A stretch of DNA of 64,000 nucleotides from Pseudoflavonifractor sp. 524-17 (GCF_009935845.1 NZ_QWEK01000012.1:109274-173273), one strand, 5' to 3'; shown: positions 1-8,879, counted from the first letter of the stretch. Notes: a model not told the origin generated them from the sequence alone. Numbers and translations: made by a program.

Positions 1-1
1 G

Positions 2-1177
2 GAGGCAGACGCGGAAAAGCACTATTTCGTCCCATGCCCCCATTGTGGCCAGTATATCGAATTGAAATTTGCACAAATCAAGTGGCCCAGCAAGGACGAC
101 GTGCCGGACAACGCGGAGCGGGCGGAAATGGCCAGCTATGTGTGCCAGGCGTGTGGGTGCGTGATCACCGACCAGGACAAGGGCAAAATGCTGGAGGCTG
201 GCCGGTGGGAGTATGTGCGAAAGAGCGCGGCGCAGCCCAAAAGCGTGGCCTTTTGGATCTCCACCCTGTACTCCCCTTTTACCAGATTTTCAAATATTGC
301 CAAGGAGTTCATGCGGAGCAAAGACGACCCGGAACTGCTGCAAAACTTCACTAATTCGTGGCTGGCGGAACCGTGGGAGGACACCAAACTGAAAACCAAC
401 GCGGATCTGGTCATGGAGCGCCAGACCGACGTGCCCGCCTGGGAACTGCCAGAGTGGACCAAACTGCTGACCGCTGGGATCGACGTGCAGGAAAATTGTC
501 TGTACTGGACGATCCGGGCCTGGGGCGATTTTATGACCAGCCAAAACGTGGCCCACGGCCAGGCCCTTTCTATGGTGGAGGTGGAGCGGGTTATGAATAC
601 CGCTTTTTCCCTGCCGTCTGGCGAAAAAATGATGGTGGAATTGGCCTTGATGGACAGCGGCGACCAGACCGACGCGGTTTATGAGTTCTGCCTGATCAAT
701 GCGGAATGGGTGCGGCCCTGCAAGGGCGTCCCCACTATGCAGGGACATTACAGAATTTCCACCGTGGACAAGGCGGGGAGCCGCGCCAACGGTATGCAGC
801 TGGTTCTGGTGGACGGCGGAAAATACAAGGACATGATCGCCGCCAGAATGAGGCGGCCAAACGGGTGCGGATCCTGGATGGTACATAAAGACTGCGACCT
901 GGAATATGCAGAACAGGTCACGGCGGAGCATAAGATCACGGAACGGTCCAAGGGCAAGGTGGTCCAGCGGTGGGAACTGAAAACGTCCCACGCGGCCAAC
1001 CATTACCTGGACTGTGAAGTGTACGCGGCGGCAGCGGCGGACGTGCTGGAGGTCCGATCCCTGTTTCTCCAGAACCAGGAGGGTGCGGAGAAACCGCAGG
1101 AAAAGGTGGACCAGCCGCCCCGGCAGGAACCCGCGCCGGAGGAAAACTGGATCCGCAAACATGAAGAATGGATTTAA
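2..1177 (+). CDS. Phage terminase large subunit, GpA type (3' part only)
   Basis: The gene enters from the left edge, so only the last 391 residues are visible. The large terminase packages phage DNA into proheads, using an N-terminal ATPase (outside the window) and a C-terminal nuclease. Visible are a CPHCG motif near the edge and a later C-x2-C pair, which suggest a metal-binding insertion. The C-terminal HYLDCEVYA motif is typical of lambda GpA-like terminases. The gpW-like gene starts 12 bases downstream. Family assignment is by motif and position. Confidence 0.88.
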   Translation, partial: EADAEKHYFVPCPHCGQYIELKFAQIKWPSKDDVPDNAERAEMASYVCQACGCVITDQDKGKMLEAGRWEYVRKSAAQPKSVAFWISTLYSPFTRFSNIAKEFMRSKDDPELLQNFTNSWLAEPWEDTKLKTNADLVMERQTDVPAWELPEWTKLLTAGIDVQENCLYWTIRAWGDFMTSQNVAHGQALSMVEVERVMNTAFSLPSGEKMMVELALMDSGDQTDAVYEFCLINAEWVRPCKGVPTMQGHYRISTVDKAGSRANGMQLVLVDGGKYKDMIAARMRRPNGCGSWMVHKDCDLEYAEQVTAEHKITERSKGKVVQRWELKTSHAANHYLDCEVYAAAAADVLEVRSLFLQNQEGAEKPQEKVDQPPRQEPAPEENWIRKHEEWI

Positions 1178-1189
1178 CCGGAGGCAACC

Positions 1190-1417
1190 ATGGACGAAAC
1201 GAAAATGACGGCGGCGGAAATGCTGGCCCAAGTCAATACCGCCATCACCACCGTGCTATGTGGCGGCCAGTCCTACAAGATCGGCAGCCGGTCCCTGACC
1301 CGTGCGGACCTGGCCATGTTGAAGTCCATGCGGGACGACCTGGAGGCACAGCTGGCCAATGAGGAAAGCGGCAGCCTACTGGGCCGGACTTATGTGGCAT
1401 TTTTTGACGGGAGGTGA
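1190..1417 (+). CDS. Small head-tail joining protein, gpW-like
   Basis: This 75-residue protein lies between terminase and portal, the place of lambda gpW. The pattern SYKIGSRSLTRADL followed by a predicted helix is typical of the gpW/DUF6148-like group, which plugs the portal after packaging. The start has a GGAGG-type site about 5 bases upstream. Its end overlaps the portal ribosome-binding site. Function is inferred from family resemblance and gene order. Confidence 0.7.
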   Translation: MDETKMTAAEMLAQVNTAITTVLCGGQSYKIGSRSLTRADLAMLKSMRDDLEAQLANEESGSLLGRTYVAFFDGR

Positions 1418-1422
1418 TCGGC

Positions 1423-2997
1423 ATGGGCTGGCTTGATAATGTGATCGCCACCGTGTCCCCGCGCCGGGCCTACGAGCGGGAAATGTGGCGGCAAGGGCTG
1501 GATGAACTGCGAGGCTATGACGCCGCAGGGCATGGCCGGATAAATTCCGGGTGGCGGGCCGTGAATGAAAGTGCAGAAATTACGGACCGTTACAGCCGGG
1601 ACGTGGTGCGGGCACGGGCGCGGGACCTGGAGCGAAACAGCGATATAGCCCAGTCTGTTATTTACGCCTACAAGCGCAACGTGGTGGGCAAGGGCTACAC
1701 CCTGCGGGCCATGACTGGCAGCGACGAACTGGACAAGCGGATCGAAAAGGCGTGGAAACGCTGGTGCAAAACCCGCAACTGCGACGTGACCGGGGAACAG
1801 TCTTTCAATGAAATTCTGCGAATGATGGTGGAGCGGAAAAAGGTGGACGGCGGCATGATCGTCCTGTACCGCTACACACCCGGCGGTGTGGTCCCGTTCA
1901 AACTTCAATGCCTGGAAGTGGACGAACTGGACAAGACCCAGGCAACGCCACGCCACAAGGGCAACAGGGTGGTGGGCGGTATTGAGTATAACCAATACCG
2001 CCGCCCGGTGGGCTACTGGATCCGCCAATATGACATAGAGGGCTGGCAGTTGGCGGAGCCTGCATACATCGAGGCCAAAGACGTGTTTTTCTACAAGAGT
2101 AAACACCGGCCCAGCCAACTGCGGGAAATGTCCGATATGTCCCCCACCATAACCAGAGTGCGGGACACAAACGAATTTATCAACGCTGTAAGCGTAAGGG
2201 AGCGGATCGCGGCCTGTCTGGCGGTGCTGATCAAAAAGACGTTGCCAACCGGCGGGACCGGGCGGAGCAGCTGGAGCAACAAGGGCGGCCAAGTGGACTA
2301 TGCGGGAAAGCGCCTTTCCCCCGGCATGATGATGGAAATGGGGCCGGGCGACGACGCACAGATCATTGACCCCAAAGGGGCGGCAACCGACGCCACCGCG
2401 TTCCTGAAAACACAGCAGGGATTGATCGGCGCAGGCCAGGGCCTTTCTTATGAGGCGGTAAGCCGCGACATGAGCGGGGCCACCTATTCGTCCGCCAGGC
2501 AAAACGCGCTGGAGGATGAAAACACATACACGGAGGAGATCGAACTTTTAACCACGTTCATGTCCGAGGTGTATGAAAACTTTGTTATTTCCGGGGTTTT
2601 GTCCGGCCTGTTTCAAATGCCGGGTTTTTGGGACCGTAAAGAGGAGTTCCTGGATCATACATGGGTCAAGACGCCGAAAAAGTGGATCGACCCGGCAAAA
2701 GAGGCAAACGCGGACAAAATCGCCCTGCAAAGTGGTCAAAAGACTTTCCAGGACCTCCAGGCGGAAAAGGGCAAAGACTGGAAAGACGCCGTGGACGAAC
2801 TGGCGGAGGTCCTGGAGTACGGCAGGAAAAAAGGGATCGATATGGGAGGTGTGATTTTTGGAACTGGAGCGACAGCGGCCCGGCAGGGCGGACCCGGAGC
2901 GGGACAAAAACCGGGGGACCCGGAGCATGGGGGAGATCCTGGCCAGGGAGGCAAACAGCCCGCCGGAGGCGGAGAACAGCCGCAGACGGACAATTAG
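1423..2997 (+). CDS. Phage portal protein, lambda gpB family
   Basis: A 524-residue portal protein forming the dodecameric DNA channel at the capsid vertex. Central regions with ARARDLERNS and a C-terminal YSSARQNALEDE segment fit the lambda gpB family. I chose ATG 1423 because GGGAGG at 1409-1414 lies 8 bases upstream; a GTG at 1414 is inside that site. The C-terminal 45 residues are Gly/Pro/Gln-rich and are encoded by DNA also used by the protease gene in another frame. Confidence 0.9.
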   Translation: MGWLDNVIATVSPRRAYEREMWRQGLDELRGYDAAGHGRINSGWRAVNESAEITDRYSRDVVRARARDLERNSDIAQSVIYAYKRNVVGKGYTLRAMTGSDELDKRIEKAWKRWCKTRNCDVTGEQSFNEILRMMVERKKVDGGMIVLYRYTPGGVVPFKLQCLEVDELDKTQATPRHKGNRVVGGIEYNQYRRPVGYWIRQYDIEGWQLAEPAYIEAKDVFFYKSKHRPSQLREMSDMSPTITRVRDTNEFINAVSVRERIAACLAVLIKKTLPTGGTGRSSWSNKGGQVDYAGKRLSPGMMMEMGPGDDAQIIDPKGAATDATAFLKTQQGLIGAGQGLSYEAVSRDMSGATYSSARQNALEDENTYTEEIELLTTFMSEVYENFVISGVLSGLFQMPGFWDRKEEFLDHTWVKTPKKWIDPAKEANADKIALQSGQKTFQDLQAEKGKDWKDAVDELAEVLEYGRKKGIDMGGVIFGTGATAARQGGPGAGQKPGDPEHGGDPGQGGKQPAGGGEQPQTDN

Positions 2998-3490
2998 CTT
3001 TTCCAGCGAGGAGCCATACCGGCGCTATTTTGGCATGGAGATTCTGGACCATGCCGGGGGCGCGGTGGACCTGTCCCGCCTGAACACGGTGGGCGTGGTC
3101 CTGTTCAACCACGACCCGGACAAAGTGGTGGGCAAGGTGATCCGGGCATGGGTGGAGAACAACCGGGGCATGGCAGAAATCGAGTTCGACAGCGACGACG
3201 ACGCGGAAAAGATTTTCGGCAAGGTCAAGACCGGGACCCTGAAAACCACGTCCGTGCGCTACGCTGTGGACGCCTGGGAGGAGGTCAAGGCCGGGGCCGT
3301 GTCTGCGGACGGGCGTTTCACTGGCCCCTGCATGATCGCCCGGAAATGGACGCCGCTGGAGGTTTCTGTGGCGTCTGTGCCGGCGGACGCCACCGTGGGC
3401 GTGGGGCGGTCCAATGCTGACCCGCCGGACCTGTCCATGTATGAACGGCAAATTCAGATCAACAAGAACAAAATGGAGGTAAGAGCATGA
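2858..3490 (+). CDS. Prohead serine protease
   Basis: A 210-residue maturation protease that cleaves scaffold and capsid termini during head assembly. The core from about residue 40 (SFSSEEPYRR...GVVLFNHDPDKVVGK...WTPLEVSVASVPAD) matches prohead proteases of the HK97/U35 type, with His in FNHD and Ser in EVSVAS as likely catalytic residues. The best start is TTG 2858, with GGGAGGT 7 bases upstream. This gives a 140-base overlap with the portal gene. ATG 2927 is an alternative start. Confidence 0.85.
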   Translation: MELERQRPGRADPERDKNRGTRSMGEILAREANSPPEAENSRRRTISFSSEEPYRRYFGMEILDHAGGAVDLSRLNTVGVVLFNHDPDKVVGKVIRAWVENNRGMAEIEFDSDDDAEKIFGKVKTGTLKTTSVRYAVDAWEEVKAGAVSADGRFTGPCMIARKWTPLEVSVASVPADATVGVGRSNADPPDLSMYERQIQINKNKMEVRA

Positions 3491-5055
3491 AAAACAAAGC
3501 AAAGTGGATCAAGCGGCAGCAGGAGATCGTGGACGCCGCCCGCGCCGCCGGGCAGGGCCTGACGGCGGAGGAGCAGGCGGAGTTTGACGCGCTCCAGCGC
3601 CAGATCGACGCGGAGCCGGACGACAACGGCGGCGGCGGTGAGCCTGCCGGCGGCCAGCGCAGCGTGGGCGGACAGGACCCCGTGAACACCCCCACCCCTC
3701 CCCCTGCCGGGACGCCCAGCGCCACCGGAGAGGAGAACGCCCAGCGGGCCGTGGCGGAGGAGCGCCAGCGGATCGGTGACATTCTGGCCCTGTGCCGCCA
3801 GACCGGAATGGACCCGGCGGAGTATATCCGCAGCGGGGCCACCATGGACGCCGTGCGGGCCGCCGCTGTGGACCACATGATCCAGCATGGCGCCCCGGTG
3901 GTAGTGGGTGCCAGGGACAGCGGAATGGACAATTTCCGGGACGCGGCCAGAGACGCCATGCTGATCCAGGCGGGCGTGGAACTGGACAAGCCCGCCCAGG
4001 GCGCGGAGGATATGCGGGGTATGTCCATGCGGGATATGCTGATCGAGTGCATGGCCCGCAGCGGTGAGGGAACCGTAACGGAACTTTTGCGCCGGTCCCG
4101 TGCTGACCTGTGGGACACGGCGGTAAAGCAGTTCTTTAGTTCCACGGCGGACTTCCCCGCCATCATGGACAACGCCATCAAAAAGGCCATTGTCCAGCAG
4201 TATGACCTTGTGCCGGCCACCTTTGAGGAATGGACCAGCAAGGGGACCCTGCCGGACTTCAAGGCCAGCAAGGATCATGAGTATGTCATGGGCGGCGGCG
4301 ACTTCCAGAAAGTGACCGAGGGCGGGGAGATCAAGGCCAGCACCCTGGAAACGGACCTGCTGCCCACCCGCAAGCTGGACACCTACGCCACCCAGTTCAG
4401 TATGACCCGCGAGGCGTTCATCAATGACGACATTGGTTTCCTGGCCAATATGCCGAAACAGTACACCCGTAAGGCCAAGCAGAAGATCAACCGCCAGGTA
4501 TATGAGCGGATCTATAAGAACCCCGCAATTTTCGACGGCGCCCCACTGTTCGACGAGGCCCACAAGAACCTGATCGCCACGGGCAGCGCCCCCAGTATTG
4601 CGGTGCTGATGAAAATGATTGAAATGATGGGACTGCAGACGGACCAGTTTGGCGAAAGCATTATGGTGGAGCCTGCCACCATCATTGTGCCTGTGGGCTA
4701 CGGCATGAAAGTGGAGCAGATCCTGGGCACGGCGCAGATCGACGTGGAGGGGATCGGCAGCCACACCGTAAACGTGCTGAATACCAAGTACAGGAACAAG
4801 ATTAAAGTGGTACAGGAGGCCGTCCTGAATATCCTGTCCGCTGGTGCCGCCTGCCCCTGGTTTATGGCGGCAGATCCCAGGCTGGTGAAGTCCGTACAGG
4901 TGGACTATCTGAACGGAACCACCGCCCCCAGTTTCCGGCGGTCCGAAAAGGCCGGCTATTTGGGCTATCTGTGGGACATTTGGCTGGACTGGGGGATCAA
5001 TGACGCGGATTTCCGGGGGATCCTGCGTAACAACGGTGTGCCCATGGGGCAGTAA
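3487..5055 (+). CDS. Major capsid protein with N-terminal scaffold-like domain
   Basis: A 522-residue protein whose ATG overlaps the protease stop (ATGA). Residues 1-100 are charged and then Gly/Pro-rich, as in a removable scaffold (delta) domain. The rest reads as an HK97-fold capsid protein related to the Mu gpT-like group (FEEWTSKGTLPDF; PTRKLDTYATQFSMTREAFIND). It builds the icosahedral shell. The upstream protease probably removes the N-terminal part; that is inferred, since the cleavage site cannot be seen. Confidence 0.88.
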   Translation: MKNKAKWIKRQQEIVDAARAAGQGLTAEEQAEFDALQRQIDAEPDDNGGGGEPAGGQRSVGGQDPVNTPTPPPAGTPSATGEENAQRAVAEERQRIGDILALCRQTGMDPAEYIRSGATMDAVRAAAVDHMIQHGAPVVVGARDSGMDNFRDAARDAMLIQAGVELDKPAQGAEDMRGMSMRDMLIECMARSGEGTVTELLRRSRADLWDTAVKQFFSSTADFPAIMDNAIKKAIVQQYDLVPATFEEWTSKGTLPDFKASKDHEYVMGGGDFQKVTEGGEIKASTLETDLLPTRKLDTYATQFSMTREAFINDDIGFLANMPKQYTRKAKQKINRQVYERIYKNPAIFDGAPLFDEAHKNLIATGSAPSIAVLMKMIEMMGLQTDQFGESIMVEPATIIVPVGYGMKVEQILGTAQIDVEGIGSHTVNVLNTKYRNKIKVVQEAVLNILSAGAACPWFMAADPRLVKSVQVDYLNGTTAPSFRRSEKAGYLGYLWDIWLDWGINDADFRGILRNNGVPMGQ

Positions 5056-5068
5056 GGAGGAACAGAAC

Positions 5069-5395
5069 ATGAAAGCGACCTATTACCAGAGAGGCGAAAC
5101 CCTGGACTATTTCCCCACCGAGAACGTGGAAAACGGCGCGGTGGTGAGCCTGGGCACCAGGATCGGGGTAGCCGCCGCGCCTATCAGCGCCGGAGAACAG
5201 GGAGCCGTCCATGTTGTGGGCGTGTTCGCCATGGCCAAGGACAACACCGAGGAGATCAAGCAGGGGGCCGCCGTCTACTATGACGCGGCGGCGGAGGCCA
5301 TCACCACCACGGCGGACGGGAACACCCCCGCCGGCTATGCGGCGGCGGACGCCGTCACCACCGCCACCAGTGTGCTGGTCAAGCTGCTGGGCTGA
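5069..5395 (+). CDS. Capsid decoration protein, DUF2190-like
   Basis: A 108-residue protein immediately after the capsid gene. The TAAGGAGG site before ATG 5069 fixes the start; the longer open frame from 5000 overlaps the capsid gene and lacks a site. The pattern 'ENVENGAVVSLGTRIGVA...AGEQGAVHVVGVFAM' matches DUF2190-type cement proteins, which sit on the capsid surface and stabilise it. Composition is Ala/Thr/Val-rich and predicted beta. Confidence 0.75.
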   Translation: MKATYYQRGETLDYFPTENVENGAVVSLGTRIGVAAAPISAGEQGAVHVVGVFAMAKDNTEEIKQGAAVYYDAAAEAITTTADGNTPAGYAAADAVTTATSVLVKLLG

Positions 5396-5410
5396 TCGGA
5401 GGGCTGGAGC

Positions 5411-6031
5411 ATGAAAAAACTGATTGCCCAGCGCCCGATCCAGTACATGGGCCGGACCTATGAACGCGGGGAGGCCATCCCCGCCCAGGATCCCAAAATG
5501 GTGGCGGCCTGGCTGAAAGCCAACAGCGCGGCGTGGACGGGCACGGACGTGGAGGACGCGGCCCGCGCCGCCATCCGGGAGGCCGCCCGGCGCTCCAGGG
5601 TGAACGACCAGGCGGCGGAGGCCATCCGGGCCATGGGCGTGACCATCGAGGACACCGCCGGGGAGTTTGTGGGCGCCTCCAGCATGGAGGAACAGATCCG
5701 CGCCCTGTTCGCCCCTGGGGGCCTCCAGAACGGCGGCGGCACCGGGGAGGGGCAGGACCACGGCGACGGTGGAAACGCCGCCCAGGGTGGCCAGAACGCG
5801 CCGGGAGAGGGTGAAAACGGCCAGGGCGGCGGAGCGCCCGCCATGCTGACCGGCCACCTGGACGCGGCAAAGCTGGAGCGCATGAAAAAGGAGGACCTGC
5901 TGGACCTGGCGGCAAAGCTGGGCGTGGACGTTTCGGCGGCCAAGAACCAGCGAGAGCGGGCGCAGCTGATCGCGGCGGCGGAGGTACAGGCCCACGCCAC
6001 TGACCCCGAAAACGGCGGGGGTGCCCTGTAA
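5411..6031 (+). CDS. Head-region protein with C-terminal HeH/SAP-like motif
   Basis: A 206-residue protein of unknown exact role between decoration and head-tail genes. Residues 1-45 form a small folded part (RPIQYMGRTYERGEAIP) often seen in phage head modules. A Gly/Asn/Gln-rich linker occupies about 105-145. Residues 155-190 (ERMKKEDLLDLAAKLGVDVS) look like a HeH/SAP helix-extended-helix motif. Its stop overlaps the next ATG (TAATG). The gene is clearly coding and phage-derived; the function is not assigned. Confidence 0.65.
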   Translation: MKKLIAQRPIQYMGRTYERGEAIPAQDPKMVAAWLKANSAAWTGTDVEDAARAAIREAARRSRVNDQAAEAIRAMGVTIEDTAGEFVGASSMEEQIRALFAPGGLQNGGGTGEGQDHGDGGNAAQGGQNAPGEGENGQGGGAPAMLTGHLDAAKLERMKKEDLLDLAAKLGVDVSAAKNQRERAQLIAAAEVQAHATDPENGGGAL

Positions 6032-6366
6032 TGGGCGCCCCCAGCTTTAAGGAGTGTATCGCGGCGGACGTGCCCAATGTCTTTTTGAACCGTTTGGAGT
6101 TTGCGGACACCCACACCGTCAACGGCAAAAAAATGGCGGTGCTGGTGGATGAAAACGAACTGCTGGAGCGGGACAAAGGGAAATTGGGCGTACAACAGAC
6201 CGGCCTTTATAAATCCCGCCGCTTGATCTATGTGGCCCGGTCCGACTTTGGGCCGCGCCCGGCTATTGGGGCAGTTCTGACACTGGACCGCCAGCAATAC
6301 AGGATCGTGGACTGCAAAGAGGAGGCCGGGATTTTTTCCATTGAATTGGGGGTGCCAAAATCGTGA
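6031..6366 (+). CDS. Head-tail joining/attachment protein (putative)
   Basis: A 111-residue protein overlapping both neighbours by one to four bases. The part GVQQTGLYKSRRLIYVARSDFGPRPAIGAVLTLDRQQYRIVDC resembles the small beta-barrel of lambda FII-like head-tail attachment proteins. Position between head genes and gpZ supports that role. No catalytic motif is present, so assignment rests on fold-like pattern and gene order. Confidence 0.55.
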   Translation: MGAPSFKECIAADVPNVFLNRLEFADTHTVNGKKMAVLVDENELLERDKGKLGVQQTGLYKSRRLIYVARSDFGPRPAIGAVLTLDRQQYRIVDCKEEAGIFSIELGVPKS

Positions 6367-6962
6367 GCGAACATCAAAATATTTTGCAGATCGACACAGA
6401 CGCAGAACTGCAAAAAATTATTCGCCAGCTGGACAGCATACCAGATCAATTAAAAGCCCCCAGTGTGTTGGCGTCCGCACTGAACGCAACGGCCAATGAA
6501 ATGAAGCGGACAATGGAAAAGAAAGCCCGGAAACGATACGCCATCACAGACGACAGGATCCTGAAAGAAAAAAAGCGGGGCGGTATGTTCCTGGAGCGGG
6601 CCACGGGGGGCACACTGGAGGCCGGCCTGTTATCCAAAGGGACTATGGTGGACGTTATGGCCTATATGACGCGCAGGAACACGAAAACAACGGCGGCCAT
6701 GCTGAAAGTCCTGAACGAAAGCCAGTTGACGGCGCTGGAGGTTGATGGGCGAAAAGCGTTTGAAACCACGTTCAAAAGCGGACACACCGCTATTGTGCAA
6801 CGTCGAGGCAAGGAACGCCTACCGGTAAAAAAACTGCTGGCCCCGGCGGTCCCGTTCCTCTATGGGAAAAGCTATGAGGAGGCGGAAATGGACTATTACG
6901 CCATCCTGCAAAAGCATATTCAGAGACAAGTGGAGCGGACACTGGAACGCAGGGCGGCATAA
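6363..6962 (+). CDS. Minor tail protein Z-like (tail completion)
   Basis: A 199-residue protein starting at GTG 6363, overlapping the previous stop by four bases. The pattern 'ALNATANEMKRTMEKKARKRYAI' and the later KKLLAPAVPFLYG match the prophage minor tail protein Z family, which helps finish the tail for head joining. The long basic N-terminal helix is typical. Immediately downstream the late operon is interrupted by a gene on the other strand. Confidence 0.75.
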   Translation: MSEHQNILQIDTDAELQKIIRQLDSIPDQLKAPSVLASALNATANEMKRTMEKKARKRYAITDDRILKEKKRGGMFLERATGGTLEAGLLSKGTMVDVMAYMTRRNTKTTAAMLKVLNESQLTALEVDGRKAFETTFKSGHTAIVQRRGKERLPVKKLLAPAVPFLYGKSYEEAEMDYYAILQKHIQRQVERTLERRAA

Positions 6963-6984
6963 AAAAGCGGCCCCGGAGGGCCGC
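6961..6984 (-). terminator. Terminator of the first moron unit
   Basis: GCGGCCC at 6967-6973 pairs with GGGCCGC at 6978-6984 around a CGGA loop. On the minus strand the hairpin is followed by six Ts (6966-6961). It lies just beyond the stop of the minus-strand gene 6994-7776 and overlaps the end of the gpZ-like gene. Confidence 0.75.
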
Positions 6985-6993
6985 AAGTGCGGT

Positions 6994-7776
6994 TTAATTA
7001 GTCGCTGTAATTTTGCCGTCCTGCATAGCTGTAATTTGAATGTCAGCTATCCGGCTATCGCCAAGACTATTCACAAGGGCCTCCAAGGTTTCAATATCGG
7101 CAGCATTGTCTGTCAGCAAAGAAACAGAATAGCCGGGGCCATCCTCCATAAAGTCAACCGTACAGGAATAAAAACCGCCATATTGATTATCCAGTAGATT
7201 TTCAACACCGTCCTGAATTTCATACAGTTCTTCAAAAGAAACGTACTTATAGCCAATAGGAGTATCGTCTGCCCAGGTTTCCGGCATAACGGCACCAACT
7301 TTGTCCGAAAAAGTGGCGGTTTTAATGTCAATCATACCGTAATCAATTTGGACGAACCAAGCGCCGGGCGTGACGTGGAGACCGGAGCCATCATCAAGGA
7401 CAATCCCAACCCAATTTAAGCCGCTACCGTCGCATTTGTTTTGACAAAATTCTGTAAGCTGTTCGCCGGTCACGGTGGCCATGTCGGTTTTTGAAATCTC
7501 GATATAGCCCCATTCCCCGATTTTTTCAGTGCCAAAACCATTCATTACATCGGCAATATGTAGTTCCGTCTCCATGAGCGGGTTTACAGCGGTAGGCGCG
7601 GGGGTATCAGGCGGCGTGGAGTTGTCCGGGGTGGAGGTATTCGGCGGTTGATCACTATTTCCCTTTTGATCTACGCTATTTCCGCCTAAATAGGAAATAG
7701 CGCCAAGGATAAGGACAACCGCCAGAATGATGGGCCACTTTTTCCGTTTGGGTTTTCCATTTTCGCTCTTTTTCAT
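6994..7776 (-). CDS. Membrane-anchored moron protein, unknown function
   Basis: A 260-residue protein on the strand opposite to all late genes around it. It has a basic N-terminus (residues 1-13), one membrane helix (about 14-30), a Thr/Pro/Asp linker (about 36-66) and a soluble outer domain of about 190 residues. This layout suggests a surface-exposed anchored protein made by the lysogen. AAAGGAA lies before the ATG. Its own promoter and terminator mark it as a moron. I do not recognise the outer domain; roles such as superinfection exclusion or host-surface change are guesses. Confidence 0.8.
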   Translation of the reverse strand: MKKSENGKPKRKKWPIILAVVLILGAISYLGGNSVDQKGNSDQPPNTSTPDNSTPPDTPAPTAVNPLMETELHIADVMNGFGTEKIGEWGYIEISKTDMATVTGEQLTEFCQNKCDGSGLNWVGIVLDDGSGLHVTPGAWFVQIDYGMIDIKTATFSDKVGAVMPETWADDTPIGYKYVSFEELYEIQDGVENLLDNQYGGFYSCTVDFMEDGPGYSVSLLTDNAADIETLEALVNSLGDSRIADIQITAMQDGKITATN

Positions 7777-7835
7777 TTTCGTTTTCCTTTCTTCGCTGGA
7801 TATACCAGCGATATGCTGATTATTTCCACAAAATG

Positions 7836-7864
7836 ATTATAAGCGGCAAAAAGTCACAAGTCAA
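7836..7864 (-). promoter_or_regulatory. Sigma-A-type promoter of the first moron
   Basis: On the minus strand TTGACT (7864-7859) and TATAAT (7841-7836) are separated by exactly 17 bases, about 60 bases before the ATG of the 6994-7776 gene. This is a near-consensus vegetative promoter, so the gene is probably expressed in the lysogen. Confidence 0.8.
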
Positions 7865-7891
7865 GAGGCCGCAGAAAGGATTGGGGATTTT

Positions 7892-8068
7892 ATGACTGAA
7901 TACAGCAATATTTACCGCAGCGAAGACGGAACTGAGGTGGAGATCAAGATGAAAACCGGGTGCAAGACCGCTAACGATATGCGGAAATCTTTAGGGTTTA
8001 TGGCCCAATGTTCCCACCAATTCTATCTGGAGGCGGCGGAAAAGTTCAGGGAGGAAACCGGGACGTGA
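7892..8068 (+). CDS. Small phage protein, unknown
   Basis: A 58-residue open frame below the usual size cut-off. AAAGGA lies about 11 bases before ATG 7892, and its TGA overlaps the GTG start of the next gene (GTGA), a coupling typical of real phage genes. The sequence has no recognisable domain (acidic N-terminus; a KTANDMRKSLGF helix). It restarts the late operon after the moron. Confidence 0.55.
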   Translation: MTEYSNIYRSEDGTEVEIKMKTGCKTANDMRKSLGFMAQCSHQFYLEAAEKFREETGT

Positions 8069-8610
8069 CACAAGAATTTTTGCAGGACGCCGTGGTGGCG
8101 GACCTGGAACAGCTTTTCCAGGGGGAAACCCTGAAAAATTCCGCAGGTGAGGATCGGCGGATCCGGGTATACCCCCAGGACCTGCCGATCCGAGCGGGGG
8201 CGGACATTGAACCGGACCCGGAACCCGTGGAGGAGGACCCGGAGGAGGAACAGCTGGAGGACCAGCCCACGGCGGAAACCGAGCCGGAGGACGTGCCGGA
8301 GCCTTATGTGATCGTCCGGGTGCCTGGCGGGGAACTGCCGGCCCAGGACACCCGCCAGCAGGTGGAGGTCATTCTGGTGGTGTGCGTCTATGACCCGGAT
8401 CCGGGACGCCAGGGTTTCCGGGACGCGCTCCACATCGTCAACACCATTATGACCCACTACGGCAAAAACGGCATAGTGGGCCGGCGGTATGAGGTGCAAT
8501 ACCCCATAAAGTGGGTGACACAAGAGGAGGACACCCACCCCTATTATTTCGCCGGTGTGGCGCTGAACCTGGCCGCGCCGGCCATCTTCAAGGAGGTGCC
8601 AGAAACATGA
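8065..8610 (+). CDS. Tail terminator/completion-like protein with acidic insert
   Basis: A 181-residue protein from GTG 8065; GGGAGG about 10 bases upstream supports this over the upstream ATG at 8008. A long Glu/Pro/Asp-rich stretch (about residues 50-85) interrupts an alpha/beta protein with QQVEVILVVCVYDPD and GFRDALHIVNTI. This suits the tail terminator group found between gpZ and sheath genes in myoviruses. The stop overlaps the next ATG. The role is inferred from position. Confidence 0.55.
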   Translation: MTQEFLQDAVVADLEQLFQGETLKNSAGEDRRIRVYPQDLPIRAGADIEPDPEPVEEDPEEEQLEDQPTAETEPEDVPEPYVIVRVPGGELPAQDTRQQVEVILVVCVYDPDPGRQGFRDALHIVNTIMTHYGKNGIVGRRYEVQYPIKWVTQEEDTHPYYFAGVALNLAAPAIFKEVPET

Positions 8611-8864
8611 GCAAAGACCCCAAAAAGACCGCCCAGGCCGCTGGCCCGGTGGTCTACTGCGGCCCCACCATCCCCGGCGTGGCCGTACAGTTCACGACCT
8701 ACACCAACGGGGTGCCCACCGCGCTGGAGGAGGCCACAAAGGAAAACCCGGTCCTGGGCGGCCTGGTGGTCCCCCTGGAGCAGCTGCCGGAGGTCCGGCG
8801 CCAGTTCCACACCGGGGCCGGGCGCTATTACACCCTGTACCGCAAGGCCCAGGGGAACGGCTAA
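8607..8864 (+). CDS. Small tail-region protein, unknown
   Basis: An 85-residue protein whose ATG overlaps the previous stop (ATGA), with AAGGAGG about 10 bases upstream. It contains VVYCGPTIPGVAVQFTTYTNG and ends basic. Proteins of this size and sequence style commonly precede the sheath gene in clostridial myoprophages, but I cannot name a function. Confidence 0.6.
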   Translation: MSKDPKKTAQAAGPVVYCGPTIPGVAVQFTTYTNGVPTALEEATKENPVLGGLVVPLEQLPEVRRQFHTGAGRYYTLYRKAQGNG

Positions 8865-8879
8865 AGGAGGGAGAACAAA

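Noticed and set aside
2..1177. Terminase as a pseudogene (missing ATPase half)
   Set aside because: The frame is open to the very first base, so the missing part is simply outside the window.
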